This document shows, one piece after another, positions 25,858-34,458 of a stretch of DNA of 64,000 nucleotides. A model generated the notes under the pieces. That model was not told the DNA's origin and ran no database searches. It saw only the letters and a list, made by a program, of their open reading frames with translations. The stretch spans positions 118,088 to 182,087 of the forward strand of contig NZ_KE557284.1 in NCBI RefSeq assembly GCF_000442255.1. The letters are read 5' to 3'. The translations under genes were made by a program, and so were the position numbers. The stretch comes from Salipiger mucosus DSM 16094. Lineage in GTDB: Bacteria > Pseudomonadota > Alphaproteobacteria > Rhodobacterales > Rhodobacteraceae. How positions within the stretch are numbered: the first letter of the stretch is position 1; each line of letters begins with the position of its first letter.

Positions 25858-27603
25858 ATGGCAGACCGTGCGCGCCGCAGCGGCCCGCTCAGCTGGCGCG
25901 TGCGACTGGCACTGGGCCTGCTCATCGTGCTCGCAGTGGCGACGGTGTGGGTCACCAACCTCCTGCTCACCGACCGCTTCACCGAGACGACGCGCAACCG
26001 GGCCGAGCTGCGGCTGGCGCTCTATTCCGGCAACATCCTGTCCGAGCTGCGCCGCAACGCCATCGTGCCGCAGCTGCTGGCGCGTGATCCGGCGCTGATC
26101 GGAGCGCTCAACTCGGGCGATTTCAGCCAATCCTCGCAGCGGCTGATCTCCTACGTCGACGAGATCGGCGCGGCCTCGCTGATGCTGCTCGACCGCGACG
26201 GGCGCACCGTGGCCGCGACCGACCGCAACCGGCTGGGCGAGGGGCATCGCAACCAGTCGTATTTCGTGGATGCGCTGCGCTCGAACACCACGGTCTTCAC
26301 CACGCAGCCGCGCGAGGCGGGGGGGTATTCCTTCACCTACTCGCGCCGGGTCGAGAGCCAGAACAGCGCCATCGGCGTCATCGTGGTCGAGGTCGATCTC
26401 GCCAAGTTCGAGCGCGCCTGGGCCGGCATCACCGACGCGGTGGCGGTGATGAACTCCGAGGGGACCATCGTGCTCGCGACGGAGCCGCGCTGGCGCGGGC
26501 GCACCATGGGCGAGGCGCTGACCCGCCAGCCGCCCGAGAACGCCATCGAGCGCGCGATCAAGGCCACCGCCGACTGGACGGCGCTGCCGCCCGACGCCTA
26601 CCTGCGCGGCGAGGCGGTGATGCGCATCGACGGGCGGATTCCCTTCCGCGGCTGGACCATGGCGACCTTCACCACCTACGCCAGCGTGCGGGAAAAGGTG
26701 AACGCGGTGCTCGCGCTCGAGATCATGGGCTTCGCGCTGCTGGCGGCGCTGGCTTTCTACGCGCTGTCGCGCAAGACCGCGCTGCGCATGGCGCTCTTCC
26801 AGCGCGAGTCGGTCGAGCTGCGCAAGCTCAACGCCCGGCTGCATCGCGAGATCGCCGAGCGCGAGAAGGTGCAGAAGGACCTGGCCAGCGCCGAGCAGAC
26901 GCTCGAGCAGAGCTCGAAGCTGGCCGCCCTCGGCGAGATGTCGGCCGCGGTCAGCCACGAGTTGAACCAGCCGCTCGCGGCGATGAAGACCTACCTCGCC
27001 GGGGCGCGCCTGCTGCTGAACCGCAACCGCCCCGACGAGGCGCTGACCGCCTTCCACCGCATCGACGACCTGATCGAACGCATGGGCGCCATCACCCGCC
27101 AGCTCAAGAGCTATGCCCGCAAGGGGCAGGAGGCGCTGAGCCCGGTGGATCTCACCGACGCGCTGGCCTCGGCGCTGTCGATGATGGAGCCGCAGCTCAA
27201 GGCGCGCCGCGTGCGCATCACCAAGATCCTGCCGGACGAGCCCGCGCGCGTCATGGGCGACCGGATGCGGATCGAGCAGGTGCTGGTGAACCTGCTGCGC
27301 AACGCCATCGATGCCACCAAGTCCGTGCGCGACCCCGAGATCGAGATCATCCTCGCCACCGGCGAGACGGCGACGCTCAGCGTGCGCGACAACGGCCACG
27401 GGATCGAGGACCTGGATGCGCTTTTCGAGCCGTTCTACACCACAAAGCAGCCCGGCGACGGCACCGGCCTGGGCCTTGCGATCTCCTCGCAGATCGTCTC
27501 GGACCTCGGCGGGCGTCTCACGGCACGGAACGGAGCCGAGGGCGGCGCCGTTTTCGAGATGCAGCTACCCGTTCTGAACGAAAAGACCCGGGCGGCCGAA
27601 TGA
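25858..27603 (+). CDS. dctB: DctB-like C4-dicarboxylate sensor histidine kinase
   Basis: About 581 residues. Two membrane helices (about 15-36 and 282-303) flank a periplasmic double-PAS-like sensor domain with the RNQSYF and PREAGGYSFTYSRRV elements of DctB; a coiled coil (about 318-352) leads to the H-box AAVSHELNQPLAAMKTYL (His367) and an ATPase domain with DNGHGI and GTGLGLAIS. ATG 25858 follows CGAGGA; 25837 is an alternative. It pairs with the downstream DctD-like regulator. No dctPQM genes adjoin, so its targets lie elsewhere, possibly the TRAP operons in this window. Confidence 0.88.
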   Translation: MADRARRSGPLSWRVRLALGLLIVLAVATVWVTNLLLTDRFTETTRNRAELRLALYSGNILSELRRNAIVPQLLARDPALIGALNSGDFSQSSQRLISYVDEIGAASLMLLDRDGRTVAATDRNRLGEGHRNQSYFVDALRSNTTVFTTQPREAGGYSFTYSRRVESQNSAIGVIVVEVDLAKFERAWAGITDAVAVMNSEGTIVLATEPRWRGRTMGEALTRQPPENAIERAIKATADWTALPPDAYLRGEAVMRIDGRIPFRGWTMATFTTYASVREKVNAVLALEIMGFALLAALAFYALSRKTALRMALFQRESVELRKLNARLHREIAEREKVQKDLASAEQTLEQSSKLAALGEMSAAVSHELNQPLAAMKTYLAGARLLLNRNRPDEALTAFHRIDDLIERMGAITRQLKSYARKGQEALSPVDLTDALASALSMMEPQLKARRVRITKILPDEPARVMGDRMRIEQVLVNLLRNAIDATKSVRDPEIEIILATGETATLSVRDNGHGIEDLDALFEPFYTTKQPGDGTGLGLAISSQIVSDLGGRLTARNGAEGGAVFEMQLPVLNEKTRAAE

Positions 27604-27643
27604 GCCGGCCCGGCTTGACCCGAAGAGAAGGCGGCAGAAGCCA

Positions 27644-28978
27644 ATGACAAAAGCAATGAAGATCGCCATCGTCGACGACGAAAAGGACATGCGCCAGTCC
27701 ATCAGCCAGTGGCTGGCGCTGTCGGGCTATGACACCGAAAGCTTTTCCAGCGCCGAGGAGGCGCTTGGCGCGCTCGGCACGGACTACCCGGGAATCGTGA
27801 TCTCGGACATCAAGATGCCCGGAATGGACGGCATCCAGTTCCTCAAGAAGCTGATGGGCACCGACAGCGCGCTGCCGGTCATCATGATCACCGGCCACGG
27901 CGACGTGCCGATGGCGGTCGAGGCCATGCGCGTGGGCGCCTTCGACTTCCTCGAGAAGCCCTTCAACCCCGACCGCATGTCCGAGCTCGCCAAGAAGGCC
28001 ACCAACGCGCGGCGGCTGACGCTCGACAACCGCGCGCTGCGGCGCGAGCTTTCGGACGGCGGCCAGATCATGCGCAAGCTCGTGGGCGCCTCGCCGGCGA
28101 TGGAGCGGCTGCGCGAGGACGTGCTCGACCTCGGGCAGGCCGACGGCCACGTGCTGATCGACGGCGAGACCGGCACCGGCAAGACGCTGATCGCCCACGC
28201 GCTGCACGCGGTGGGCATGCGCGCCGGCAAGCGCTTCGTGCTCGTCTCCTGTGCCGCGATGGACGAGGACACGCTGATGCGCCGGCTCTTCGGCCCGATG
28301 CAGCCCGAGGACAGCCGCCTTCCGGCCATCGAGGAGGCGCGCGGCGGCACGCTGGTGCTCGAGGATGTCGAGTCGCTGTCGGATGCCTCGCAGGCGCGGC
28401 TGCTGTCGGTCATCAACGATCAGGGCACGCCGCCCGAGACGCGCATCGTCGCGATCTGCAACCTGCAGGACGAGGGCCGCACCTGCGAATCCGCGCTGCG
28501 CCCGGACCTCTACTACCGGCTCGCCTCGCTCAAGATCACCGTGCCGCCGCTGCGCCAGCGCGGCGAGGACATCCTGACGCTCTTCACCAGCTTTTCCGAG
28601 CAATACGCCGACGAATACGGCTGCGAGGCGCCCCAGGTCAGCGCGCAGGAGGCCGCGCAGCTGCTGCAGGCGCCCTGGCCGGGCAACGTGCGCCAGCTCA
28701 TCAACCTCGCGGAACGCGCGGTGCTGCAGTCGCGGCGGGGGCAGGGCACCATCGCCTCGCTGCTGATGAGCGACCACGAGGAGATGCAGCCGGTCATGAC
28801 GACCGAGGGCAAGCCGCTCAAGGAATACGTCGAGGCCTTCGAGCGCATGCTCATCGACAACACCATGCGCCGCCACAAGGGCTCGATCTCGGCGGTGATG
28901 GACGAGCTCTGCCTGCCGCGCCGGACCCTGAACGAGAAGATGGCCAAGTACGGCCTGCAGCGCTCGGACTACCTCTGA
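27644..28978 (+). CDS. dctD: DctD-like response regulator lacking the GAFTGA loop
   Basis: 444 residues: receiver domain with phospho-acceptor Asp55 (VISDIKMPGMDG) and Lys106; AAA+ domain with Walker A GETGTGKT (174-181), arginine-finger region RPDLYYRL (286-293) and PWPGNVRQL; C-terminal Fis-type helix-turn-helix ending LPRRTLNEKMAKYGL. The GAFTGA motif that normally contacts sigma-54, expected around 215-225, is absent: after LFG comes PMQPEDSRLPAIEEARGG. The Walker B segment reads GGTLVLED in place of the common LDE. The protein may therefore work without sigma-54, as known for Rhodobacter capsulatus NtrC. Confidence 0.87.
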   Translation: MTKAMKIAIVDDEKDMRQSISQWLALSGYDTESFSSAEEALGALGTDYPGIVISDIKMPGMDGIQFLKKLMGTDSALPVIMITGHGDVPMAVEAMRVGAFDFLEKPFNPDRMSELAKKATNARRLTLDNRALRRELSDGGQIMRKLVGASPAMERLREDVLDLGQADGHVLIDGETGTGKTLIAHALHAVGMRAGKRFVLVSCAAMDEDTLMRRLFGPMQPEDSRLPAIEEARGGTLVLEDVESLSDASQARLLSVINDQGTPPETRIVAICNLQDEGRTCESALRPDLYYRLASLKITVPPLRQRGEDILTLFTSFSEQYADEYGCEAPQVSAQEAAQLLQAPWPGNVRQLINLAERAVLQSRRGQGTIASLLMSDHEEMQPVMTTEGKPLKEYVEAFERMLIDNTMRRHKGSISAVMDELCLPRRTLNEKMAKYGLQRSDYL

Positions 28979-28997
28979 GCGCCACCCGCCGGACATG

Positions 28998-29025
28998 AAA
29001 AAAGGGCGCGGGAAACCCCGCGCCC
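28998..29025 (-). terminator. Rho-independent terminator of the DUF1127 gene
   Basis: Perfect 9-bp stem GGGCGCGGG/CCCGCGCCC with a 4-nt loop; on the minus strand it is followed by six T (28998-29003). It lies 23 bp after the DUF1127 stop and may also limit readthrough from dctD on the other strand. Confidence 0.85.
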
Positions 29026-29048
29026 CAGAACTCCGGCAGGTCCGGGGA

Positions 29049-29276
29049 TCAGCCCTGCCAGAACATCCTGCGTGCCTCCTTGAGCGCCGCGTCGCGTTCC
29101 AGCCCGACGTCGCGCAGGAGATGATCGTCGAGCTTCACCAGGGCGCGCCGGGTTCGGCTGCGCTCGGACCACCTGGCCAGCACCACCGCGAGACGCAGCG
29201 CGATATCGGCCGTCAGCGGCAGCGGATGCTGCGTGCCGAGATAGGCGAGATGCGGGGCGTGGGCGGTCTGTGCCAT
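29049..29276 (-). CDS. DUF1127 domain small protein
   Basis: 75-residue protein with the C-terminal DUF1127 (YjiS-like) motif RRALVKLDDHLLRDVGLERDAALKEA. Members of this group include small Arg-rich proteins implicated in RNA binding and phosphate/nitrogen metabolism in alphaproteobacteria. The ATG at 29276 has GGAG upstream. Divergent from a MocR regulator, with palindromes between the two starts; regulation by that protein is likely. Confidence 0.88.
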   Translation of the reverse strand: MAQTAHAPHLAYLGTQHPLPLTADIALRLAVVLARWSERSRTRRALVKLDDHLLRDVGLERDAALKEARRMFWQG

Positions 29277-29294
29277 GGTGTGGTCTCCTTCTGG

Positions 29295-29310
29295 ATTGTA
29301 TCGACACAAT
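29295..29310. promoter_or_regulatory. Operator-like palindrome, DUF1127/mocR intergenic
   Basis: ATTGT-ATCGAC-ACAAT, only 19 bp upstream of the DUF1127 start and 40 bp upstream of mocR. It shares its arms with the palindrome at 29368-29384, and a related half (TACATTGTGTTGGTA) lies in between, giving an array fit for the PLP-dependent regulator. Confidence 0.55.
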
Positions 29311-29349
29311 TATCTTGATCGCATGCGATATTTGGTACATTGTGTTGGT

Positions 29350-30784
29350 ATGTCCGTCGAGGGAAACATTGTAACCGATACAATATCGGCGCTCTTCGCC
29401 GCGCAGGCCAACGGGCCCAAGTACCGCGGCCTGGCTGACGCGCTGCGCGAAGGCATCTCCGAGGGCGGGCTGCCGCCGGGCACCCGTCTGCCGCCGGTGC
29501 GCGAGCTGGGCTGGCACCTGGCCATGACGCCGGGCACCGTGTCGCGGGCCTACACGATCCTCACCGACGAGGGCCTGCTCGAGGCCGAGGTGGGGCGCGG
29601 CACCTTCGTGCGCGACACGGCGCCCCCGCCGCCGCCCGCACCGCTGCTCGAGACCCGGACACTGGCCGACCGCACGCCCGAGGGCGCGCCGGTGGTCAAC
29701 CTCTTCACCGGCCGGTTGCCGGACTGCGGCCAACTCGCGCTGATCCAGCAGGCCTTCGCCCGGCTCGCCACGGCGCCTCAGCCGGGGCTGCTCGACTATC
29801 CCAGCCGCGAGACCTTCCGACCCGCGCGCGAAGCGGTGGTGCACTGGCTCGAAAGCGTGCCCATGGGCAATTTCGGGCACGAGGATATCGTCATGGCCCA
29901 CGGCGGGCAGAGCGCGATCTCGCTGGTGATGCAGGCGGTGCTGACCGGGCGCCGGCCCGTCGTGCTGGTCGAGGAGCTCTGCTACCCGGGCTTCCGCCGC
30001 GCGGCCGAGATCCTGCGCGCCGAGGTCGTGCCCGTGCCGATGGACGAGCAGGGCCTGCGCCCCGACGCGCTGGCCGACCTCGCGCGCCGGCACGAGGCGC
30101 AGATGCTCTGCACCTCGCCCGCGCTGCACAATCCCACCACCGTCGTCACGCCGACCGAGCGTCGGCGCGAGATCGCCGACGTCGCCCGCGCGCAGGGCTT
30201 CCAGGTGCTCGAAGACGACTGCACCCGCCTCGGCGATACCCGCAGCGAGACCTACCGCGCACTGCTGCCCGAGCAGGGGTGGTTCGTCTCGTCGATCTCC
30301 AAGATCCTCAGCCCGGGCCTGCGCATCGGTTTCGCCGTGGCGCCCATGACCCGGCGCGGCGAGCTGCGGCGGGTCGCGGAATACGGCGCGGGCAAGCTGG
30401 CCCAGCCGCTCGCGCAGATCGCGGCCGACCTGCTGTCGCGCCCCGAGACGCGCGACGTCGCCGCCGCCGTGCGGGAGCGCAACGCGGAATACGTCCGCGC
30501 GACGGTCAATGTCCTCGGCGTCCACGAGCTGCGCTGGCACGAGGACGCGGGCTTTGCCTGGATGCGCCTGCCCGCGGGCTGGCGCCCGGCCGCCTTCTGC
30601 CGCGCCGCCGAGGCCCAGGGCGTGTACATCCGCGCGGCCGAGGAGTTCGCGCCGCGCGACCATGTCGTGCCCCCGGCGGGTGCGGCTGGGTATCAACCTG
30701 CAGATCCCGCTCGCCGAGTTCGAGGGCGCGCTCGGCCGTTTGCGCGACCTGCTCGACGAGCCGCCGGAGCAGATTCTGGTCTGA
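29350..30784 (+). pseudogene. MocR-type GntR/aminotransferase regulator with a late frameshift
   Basis: Residues about 20-90 are a GntR winged helix (YRGLADALREGISEGGLPPGTRLPPVRELGWHLAMT region); about 120 onward is a fold-type I aminotransferase domain with the PLP-binding Lys in SSISKILSPGLRIGF. The frame is lost in a run of five C at 30670-30674; removing one C continues RRVRLGINLQIPLAEFEGALGRL to a stop at 30784. As written, the protein instead ends in an unrelated tail at 30822. Only the last 35-40 residues are affected, so activity may be partly retained. Divergent from DUF1127; probably autoregulated. Confidence 0.8.
29368..29384. promoter_or_regulatory. Operator-like palindrome inside the mocR coding start
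   Basis: ATTGTA-ACCGA-TACAAT, perfect 6-bp arms, spanning codons 7-12 of the mocR gene. Such a position would let the protein repress its own transcription. It matches the arms of the palindrome at 29295-29310. Confidence 0.55.
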
Positions 30785-30852
30785 CATTGGGGTATATAGT
30801 TACCGTAATTTCAGGCCATTGATATTGCTTGATTAATCTCCGGTTCCGCGTC

Positions 30853-30880
30853 TTGACTGAAACGCCGCGATGCTTATAAC
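30853..30880 (+). promoter_or_regulatory. Sigma-70 promoter of rplM-rpsI
   Basis: -35 TTGACT (30853-30858), 16-bp spacer, -10 TATAAC (30875-30880), 62 bp before the rplM start. One of the best consensus promoters in the window, as expected for ribosomal protein genes. Confidence 0.7.
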
Positions 30881-30896
30881 CCGCCCATCGGAATGC

Positions 30897-30918
30897 GGCC
30901 CCCTCTGCGGGGGCCTTT
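30897..30918 (+). other. Hairpin in the rplM leader
   Basis: GGCCCCC/GGGGGCC stem with a 5-nt loop and three following T, between the promoter and rplM. It lies within the leader RNA. It may be an attenuator or a ribosomal-protein autoregulatory site; alternatively a chance GC-rich hairpin. Confidence 0.4.
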
Positions 30919-30941
30919 CAGACTCACAAGGGCAACCCACG

Positions 30942-31400
30942 ATGAAAACCTATTCTGCGACTCCGGCAGACATCGACAAGAAATGGATCGTGATCGATGC
31001 CGAGGGCATCGTTCTCGGCCGTCTCGCCTCGATCGTCGCCACGCGTCTGCGCGGCAAGCACAAGCCGTCCTTCACCCCCCACATGGACATGGGCGACAAC
31101 GTCATCGTCATCAACGCCGACAAGGTCCAGCTGACCGGCAAGAAGCGTGACGAGCACTTCTACTGGCACACCGGCCACCCCGGCGGGATCAAGTCGCGCA
31201 CCAAGGAGCAGATCCTCGAGGGCGCACACCCTGAGCGCGTGGTCTTCCAGGCCGTCAAGCGCATGCTTCCGGGCAACCGCCTGGCGCGCCAGCAGATGAC
31301 CAACCTGCGCATCTACGCCGGCGCCGAGCATCCGCACGAGGCGCAATCGCCCGAAGTGCTGGACGTCAAGACGATGAACAAGAAGAACACCCGGGTGTAA
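30942..31400 (+). CDS. rplM: 50S ribosomal protein L13
   Basis: 152-residue early-assembly protein of the large subunit. The family signature [33 protein letters not shown] and [16 protein letters not shown] are clear. The frame is open upstream but the ATG at 30942 gives the standard start. Followed 2 bp later by rpsI, the conserved L13-S9 pair. Confidence 0.97.
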   Translation: MKTYSATPADIDKKWIVIDAEGIVLGRLASIVATRLRGKHKPSFTPHMDMGDNVIVINADKVQLTGKKRDEHFYWHTGHPGGIKSRTKEQILEGAHPERVVFQAVKRMLPGNRLARQQMTNLRIYAGAEHPHEAQSPEVLDVKTMNKKNTRV

Positions 31401-31402
31401 TC

Positions 31403-31897
31403 ATGGCCGAACAAGTGAATTCCCTCGACGACCTCGCGAAGGCCGTCACCGACGACATGGTTGCCGGCACCGAGGCCGAGGAAACCCCGCGCGAGCCCGT
31501 CCGCGACGAGCTGGGCCGCTCCTATGCCACCGGCCGCCGCAAGGACGCGACCGCCCGCGTGTGGATCAAGCCCGGCTCGGGCAAGGTCACCGTGAACGGC
31601 AAGGAGATGAACACCTACTTCGCCCGTCCGGTGCTGCAGATGATCCTGCGCCAGCCGTTCCACGTGGCCGGTGTCGAAGACCAGTTCGACGTCTATGCCA
31701 CCGTCAAGGGCGGCGGCCTCTCGGGCCAGGCCGGTGCGGTCAAGCACGGCATCAGCCGCGCGCTGCAACTCTACGATCCCTCGCTGCGCGGCGCGCTCAA
31801 GGCCGCAGGCTTCCTGACCCGCGACAGCCGCGTGGTCGAGCGCAAGAAGTTCGGCCGTCGCAAGGCACGCCGCAGCTTCCAGTTCTCGAAGCGCTGA
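31403..31897 (+). CDS. rpsI: 30S ribosomal protein S9
   Basis: 164 residues. The core from [18 protein letters not shown] to the C-terminal [17 protein letters not shown], whose tail contacts P-site tRNA, is typical. An acidic N-terminal extension of about 30 residues precedes the core, as is usual in this bacterial family. Co-transcribed with rplM and closed by the terminator at 31922. Confidence 0.97.
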   Translation: MAEQVNSLDDLAKAVTDDMVAGTEAEETPREPVRDELGRSYATGRRKDATARVWIKPGSGKVTVNGKEMNTYFARPVLQMILRQPFHVAGVEDQFDVYATVKGGGLSGQAGAVKHGISRALQLYDPSLRGALKAAGFLTRDSRVVERKKFGRRKARRSFQFSKR

Positions 31898-31921
31898 TCC
31901 CTCGCGATCCGCAAGGATCCA

Positions 31922-31949
31922 GAGGCCGCCCGCCCGGGCGGCCTCTTTT
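31922..31949 (+). terminator. Rho-independent terminator of rplM-rpsI
   Basis: 11-bp stem GAGGCCGCCCG/CGGGCGGCCTC followed by TTTT, 24 bp after the rpsI stop. Confidence 0.85.
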
Positions 31950-31958
31950 CGTTGCGGC

Positions 31959-32804
31959 TCAGCCCAGGAGCCGGGCGTGCGGCCAGAGCTGGCGCGCTTC
32001 GGGAAAACGGGCCGTGACCGCGGCGTAGTCGCTTTCGAAATGGGGAAAGACCCGGCGCGCCAGGTCTTCGGGCAGCGCGGCCCGGTCGCCCGCCGCGTTG
32101 ACGCGCGCGCCGCCGGCCGCGGGGCGGGCGGGCACGCCTGCGAAACCCGAGAAGGCGGTGATCGTCTCGGACGTGAAGAGCGTCTCGTAAAGCGTTGCGA
32201 AGAGGTCATTTTCCGGGAAAACAGCCTCGAGTGTCTCCAGCGTGTCGGCATAGGGCACATCGCCCGGTCCTTCGCCTCCGAAGCGCGCGACAAAGGCCTC
32301 CGCGTCGCTCTGGCTCTCCGGGAGCCGCCCCTTTCGCCGGTCCATCTTGAGCGCCGACCAGGCCCGCTCGATCGGATCGCGCATGGTAAAGACGGCGCGC
32401 GTGCGGATGCCGTCCCGGCCGAAGGTGTCCCGCAACCGCGCGAAGGTCTCGGCCGAGAGCCCGGCATAGCCCGGCGAGACGTCGCCTGTCAGGTGCACGC
32501 CGGGCCGGCGCAGCAGCTTGCGGAAATAATCGAAGTAGCGGTCGGGATGCGTCTGCATCTCCCAGCGCAGCATGTTGCCGCGGATCGGCAGGCGCAGCGG
32601 CCGTGCCAGCGCGTATTCCAGCCGGAGAAGTGCCGAGGGCGCGATCCGGTAACGCGCGTTCGCGGGCAGGGTGATCGCGTCCCAGACCTGCATCTCGCCC
32701 AGCCGCCCCATGTCGGTGCCCGGCGACTCGCCCAGGTAGTGGCGGATCCACGTGGTGCCAGACTTGGCGGCACCGGGACATAGCAGAAAGGTCTTTTCGG
32801 TCAT
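31959..32804 (-). CDS. Sulfotransferase family protein
   Basis: 281-residue PAPS-dependent sulfotransferase fold. The 5'-phosphosulfate loop is GAAKSGTTWI (residues 11-20) and the 3'-phosphate loop is TMRDPIERAWSALKMDRR. The ATG at 32804 begins just before the first motif. Acceptor is unknown; bacterial homologs modify glycans, lipids or proteins. The gene stands alone, its end close to the rpsI terminator. Confidence 0.83.
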   Translation of the reverse strand: MTEKTFLLCPGAAKSGTTWIRHYLGESPGTDMGRLGEMQVWDAITLPANARYRIAPSALLRLEYALARPLRLPIRGNMLRWEMQTHPDRYFDYFRKLLRRPGVHLTGDVSPGYAGLSAETFARLRDTFGRDGIRTRAVFTMRDPIERAWSALKMDRRKGRLPESQSDAEAFVARFGGEGPGDVPYADTLETLEAVFPENDLFATLYETLFTSETITAFSGFAGVPARPAAGGARVNAAGDRAALPEDLARRVFPHFESDYAAVTARFPEARQLWPHARLLG

Positions 32805-32926
32805 GGGATCTGGGTCGCGCAGCTGCCTGTCTTCAGTGTCTGGCAGGTTTCGGCGCCCGGCGGAAGTCCCCGGCGCGCCGTCCGGGACCCTCGGGGCGGT
32901 TTCCAGCACCGGTGCCGGGATCGGGC

Positions 32927-33544
32927 TCAGCTGTCGGGTGCGATGAGGCCCAGCCCGCGCAGGTAGATGCCGATGCCGGTTTCCAGCAGGTCCTCGGGCG
33001 GGAAAGGCGAGCGTGTGCCCGGCGAGTTGCGGGCGTAAAGCTCGACCACCCCGTGCGACATCGCCCAGATGTGGGCCGAGACCATGGAGGCCGGAGGGCG
33101 CTTTTCCGGTGCGATGTGCTGCGACAGGTCCGCCGCGGCCTGCTCCTGCACGCCGCGCGCCCGCGCCGAAACGGCGGCGAGCTCGGGCGAATGGTTGACC
33201 GAGATGCCGCTCTCGAACATCGCGATATAGTGGCCGGGATGCTTGCGCGCGAAGGCGAGATAGGCACGGCCGGTCGCCGCGAAGGCCGCCATCGCGGAAG
33301 GCTGGCCGCTGTCGTAGGCGTATTGCATGAGGTCGGCGAAGATCTCGTAGCCCTGCCGCGCCGCCTCGGCGATGAGGTCCTCGCGCCCCGCGAAATGGCG
33401 GTAGACGGCCGCCGGGGTCACGCCCGCCTGCTTGGCCGCCTCCGACAGGGTGAACCCCATCGGGCCCTTTTCCTCGATCAGCTTGAGCGCCGCGTCGACC
33501 AGGGCCTGCCGCAGGTTGCCGTGGTGATAGCCGCGTTTACGCAT
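32927..33544 (-). CDS. TetR family transcriptional regulator
   Basis: 205 residues with an N-terminal TetR helix-turn-helix ([41 protein letters not shown] region, residues 10-60) and a C-terminal ligand domain of the TetR_C_33/WHG type. Its ATG at 33544 overlaps the end of the PPK2 gene by 8 bp, so the two are translationally coupled. Confidence 0.88.
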   Translation of the reverse strand: MRKRGYHHGNLRQALVDAALKLIEEKGPMGFTLSEAAKQAGVTPAAVYRHFAGREDLIAEAARQGYEIFADLMQYAYDSGQPSAMAAFAATGRAYLAFARKHPGHYIAMFESGISVNHSPELAAVSARARGVQEQAAADLSQHIAPEKRPPASMVSAHIWAMSHGVVELYARNSPGTRSPFPPEDLLETGIGIYLRGLGLIAPDS

Positions 33545-34406
33545 CCCAGATCTCGGGGCCACCGGAGATCTCCGGATCGGGCGTGCCCACGACCTTCTCG
33601 GACTTGCCGGTGTAGTCGATGCCGTTCAGCACGTGGCGGATCGCGGCGAGCCGCGCGCGCTTCTTGTCGTCCGAGCGGATGACCGTCCAGGGCGCCTCGG
33701 GCGTGTGGCTGCGCGCCAGCGTCTCGCGGATGGCCGCGCTGTAGGCCTCCCAGCGGTGCAGCCCCTCGACGTCGATGCGGCTCAGCTTCCACTGCTTGAG
33801 CGGGTCCGTCTCGCGCTTGAGAAAGCGCCTCAGCTGCTCGGCCCGACCGACGTTGAGCCAGAACTTGAAGAGCAGGATGCCCTCGTCGACGAGCATGCGC
33901 TCGAACTCGGGCACCTGGGCGAAGAAGTGCTCGCGCTGCGCCTCGGTGCAGAAGCCGAAGACATGCTCGACCACGCCCCGGTTGTACCAGGAGCGGTCGT
34001 AGAAGACGATCTCGCCGCCCGCGGGCAGGTGGTCGATGTAGCGCTGGAAATACCACTGCGTCTTCTCGGTGTCCGAGGGCGTGCCCAGGGCCACCACCCG
34101 CGCGCCGCGCGGGTTCAGGTTCTCGCGGAACCGCTTGATCGTGCCGCCCTTTCCGGCGGCGTCGCGGCCCTCGAAGATGCAGGCGATGCGCGCGCCGGTC
34201 TCCTTGGCCCAGGCCTGCATCTTGACCAGCTCGATCTGCAGCGCCTCGATGTCCTTCTCGTAGCGCTTCTTCTTCAGCTCCTCGGAATAGGGATAGCTGT
34301 GCGACAGGATCTCGTCCTTGTCGGCGCGCTTGAGGGTCTTGCGGATGTCATCGGGGGCGTCGTGCTCGAAGAAGGTGCTGATCGCGCCGTCGAAGGGAAG
34401 GGTCAA
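33537..34406 (-). CDS. ppk2: Polyphosphate kinase 2
   Basis: 289-residue PPK2 family enzyme that transfers phosphate between polyphosphate and nucleotides. Walker A is [11 protein letters not shown] (about 78-88), the Walker B region is [15 protein letters not shown], and the lid has [25 protein letters not shown]. The length and motif set fit class I enzymes (NDP phosphorylating), but class cannot be proved by eye. Coupled to a TetR gene, which may adjust it to stress. Confidence 0.92.
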   Translation of the reverse strand: MTLPFDGAISTFFEHDAPDDIRKTLKRADKDEILSHSYPYSEELKKKRYEKDIEALQIELVKMQAWAKETGARIACIFEGRDAAGKGGTIKRFRENLNPRGARVVALGTPSDTEKTQWYFQRYIDHLPAGGEIVFYDRSWYNRGVVEHVFGFCTEAQREHFFAQVPEFERMLVDEGILLFKFWLNVGRAEQLRRFLKRETDPLKQWKLSRIDVEGLHRWEAYSAAIRETLARSHTPEAPWTVIRSDDKKRARLAAIRHVLNGIDYTGKSEKVVGTPDPEISGGPEIWDA

Positions 34407-34458
34407 GGGCGTGGTCCCGTCGCGTTGAGTGTCGCGGCACTATGGGATGTTAAGGGGC

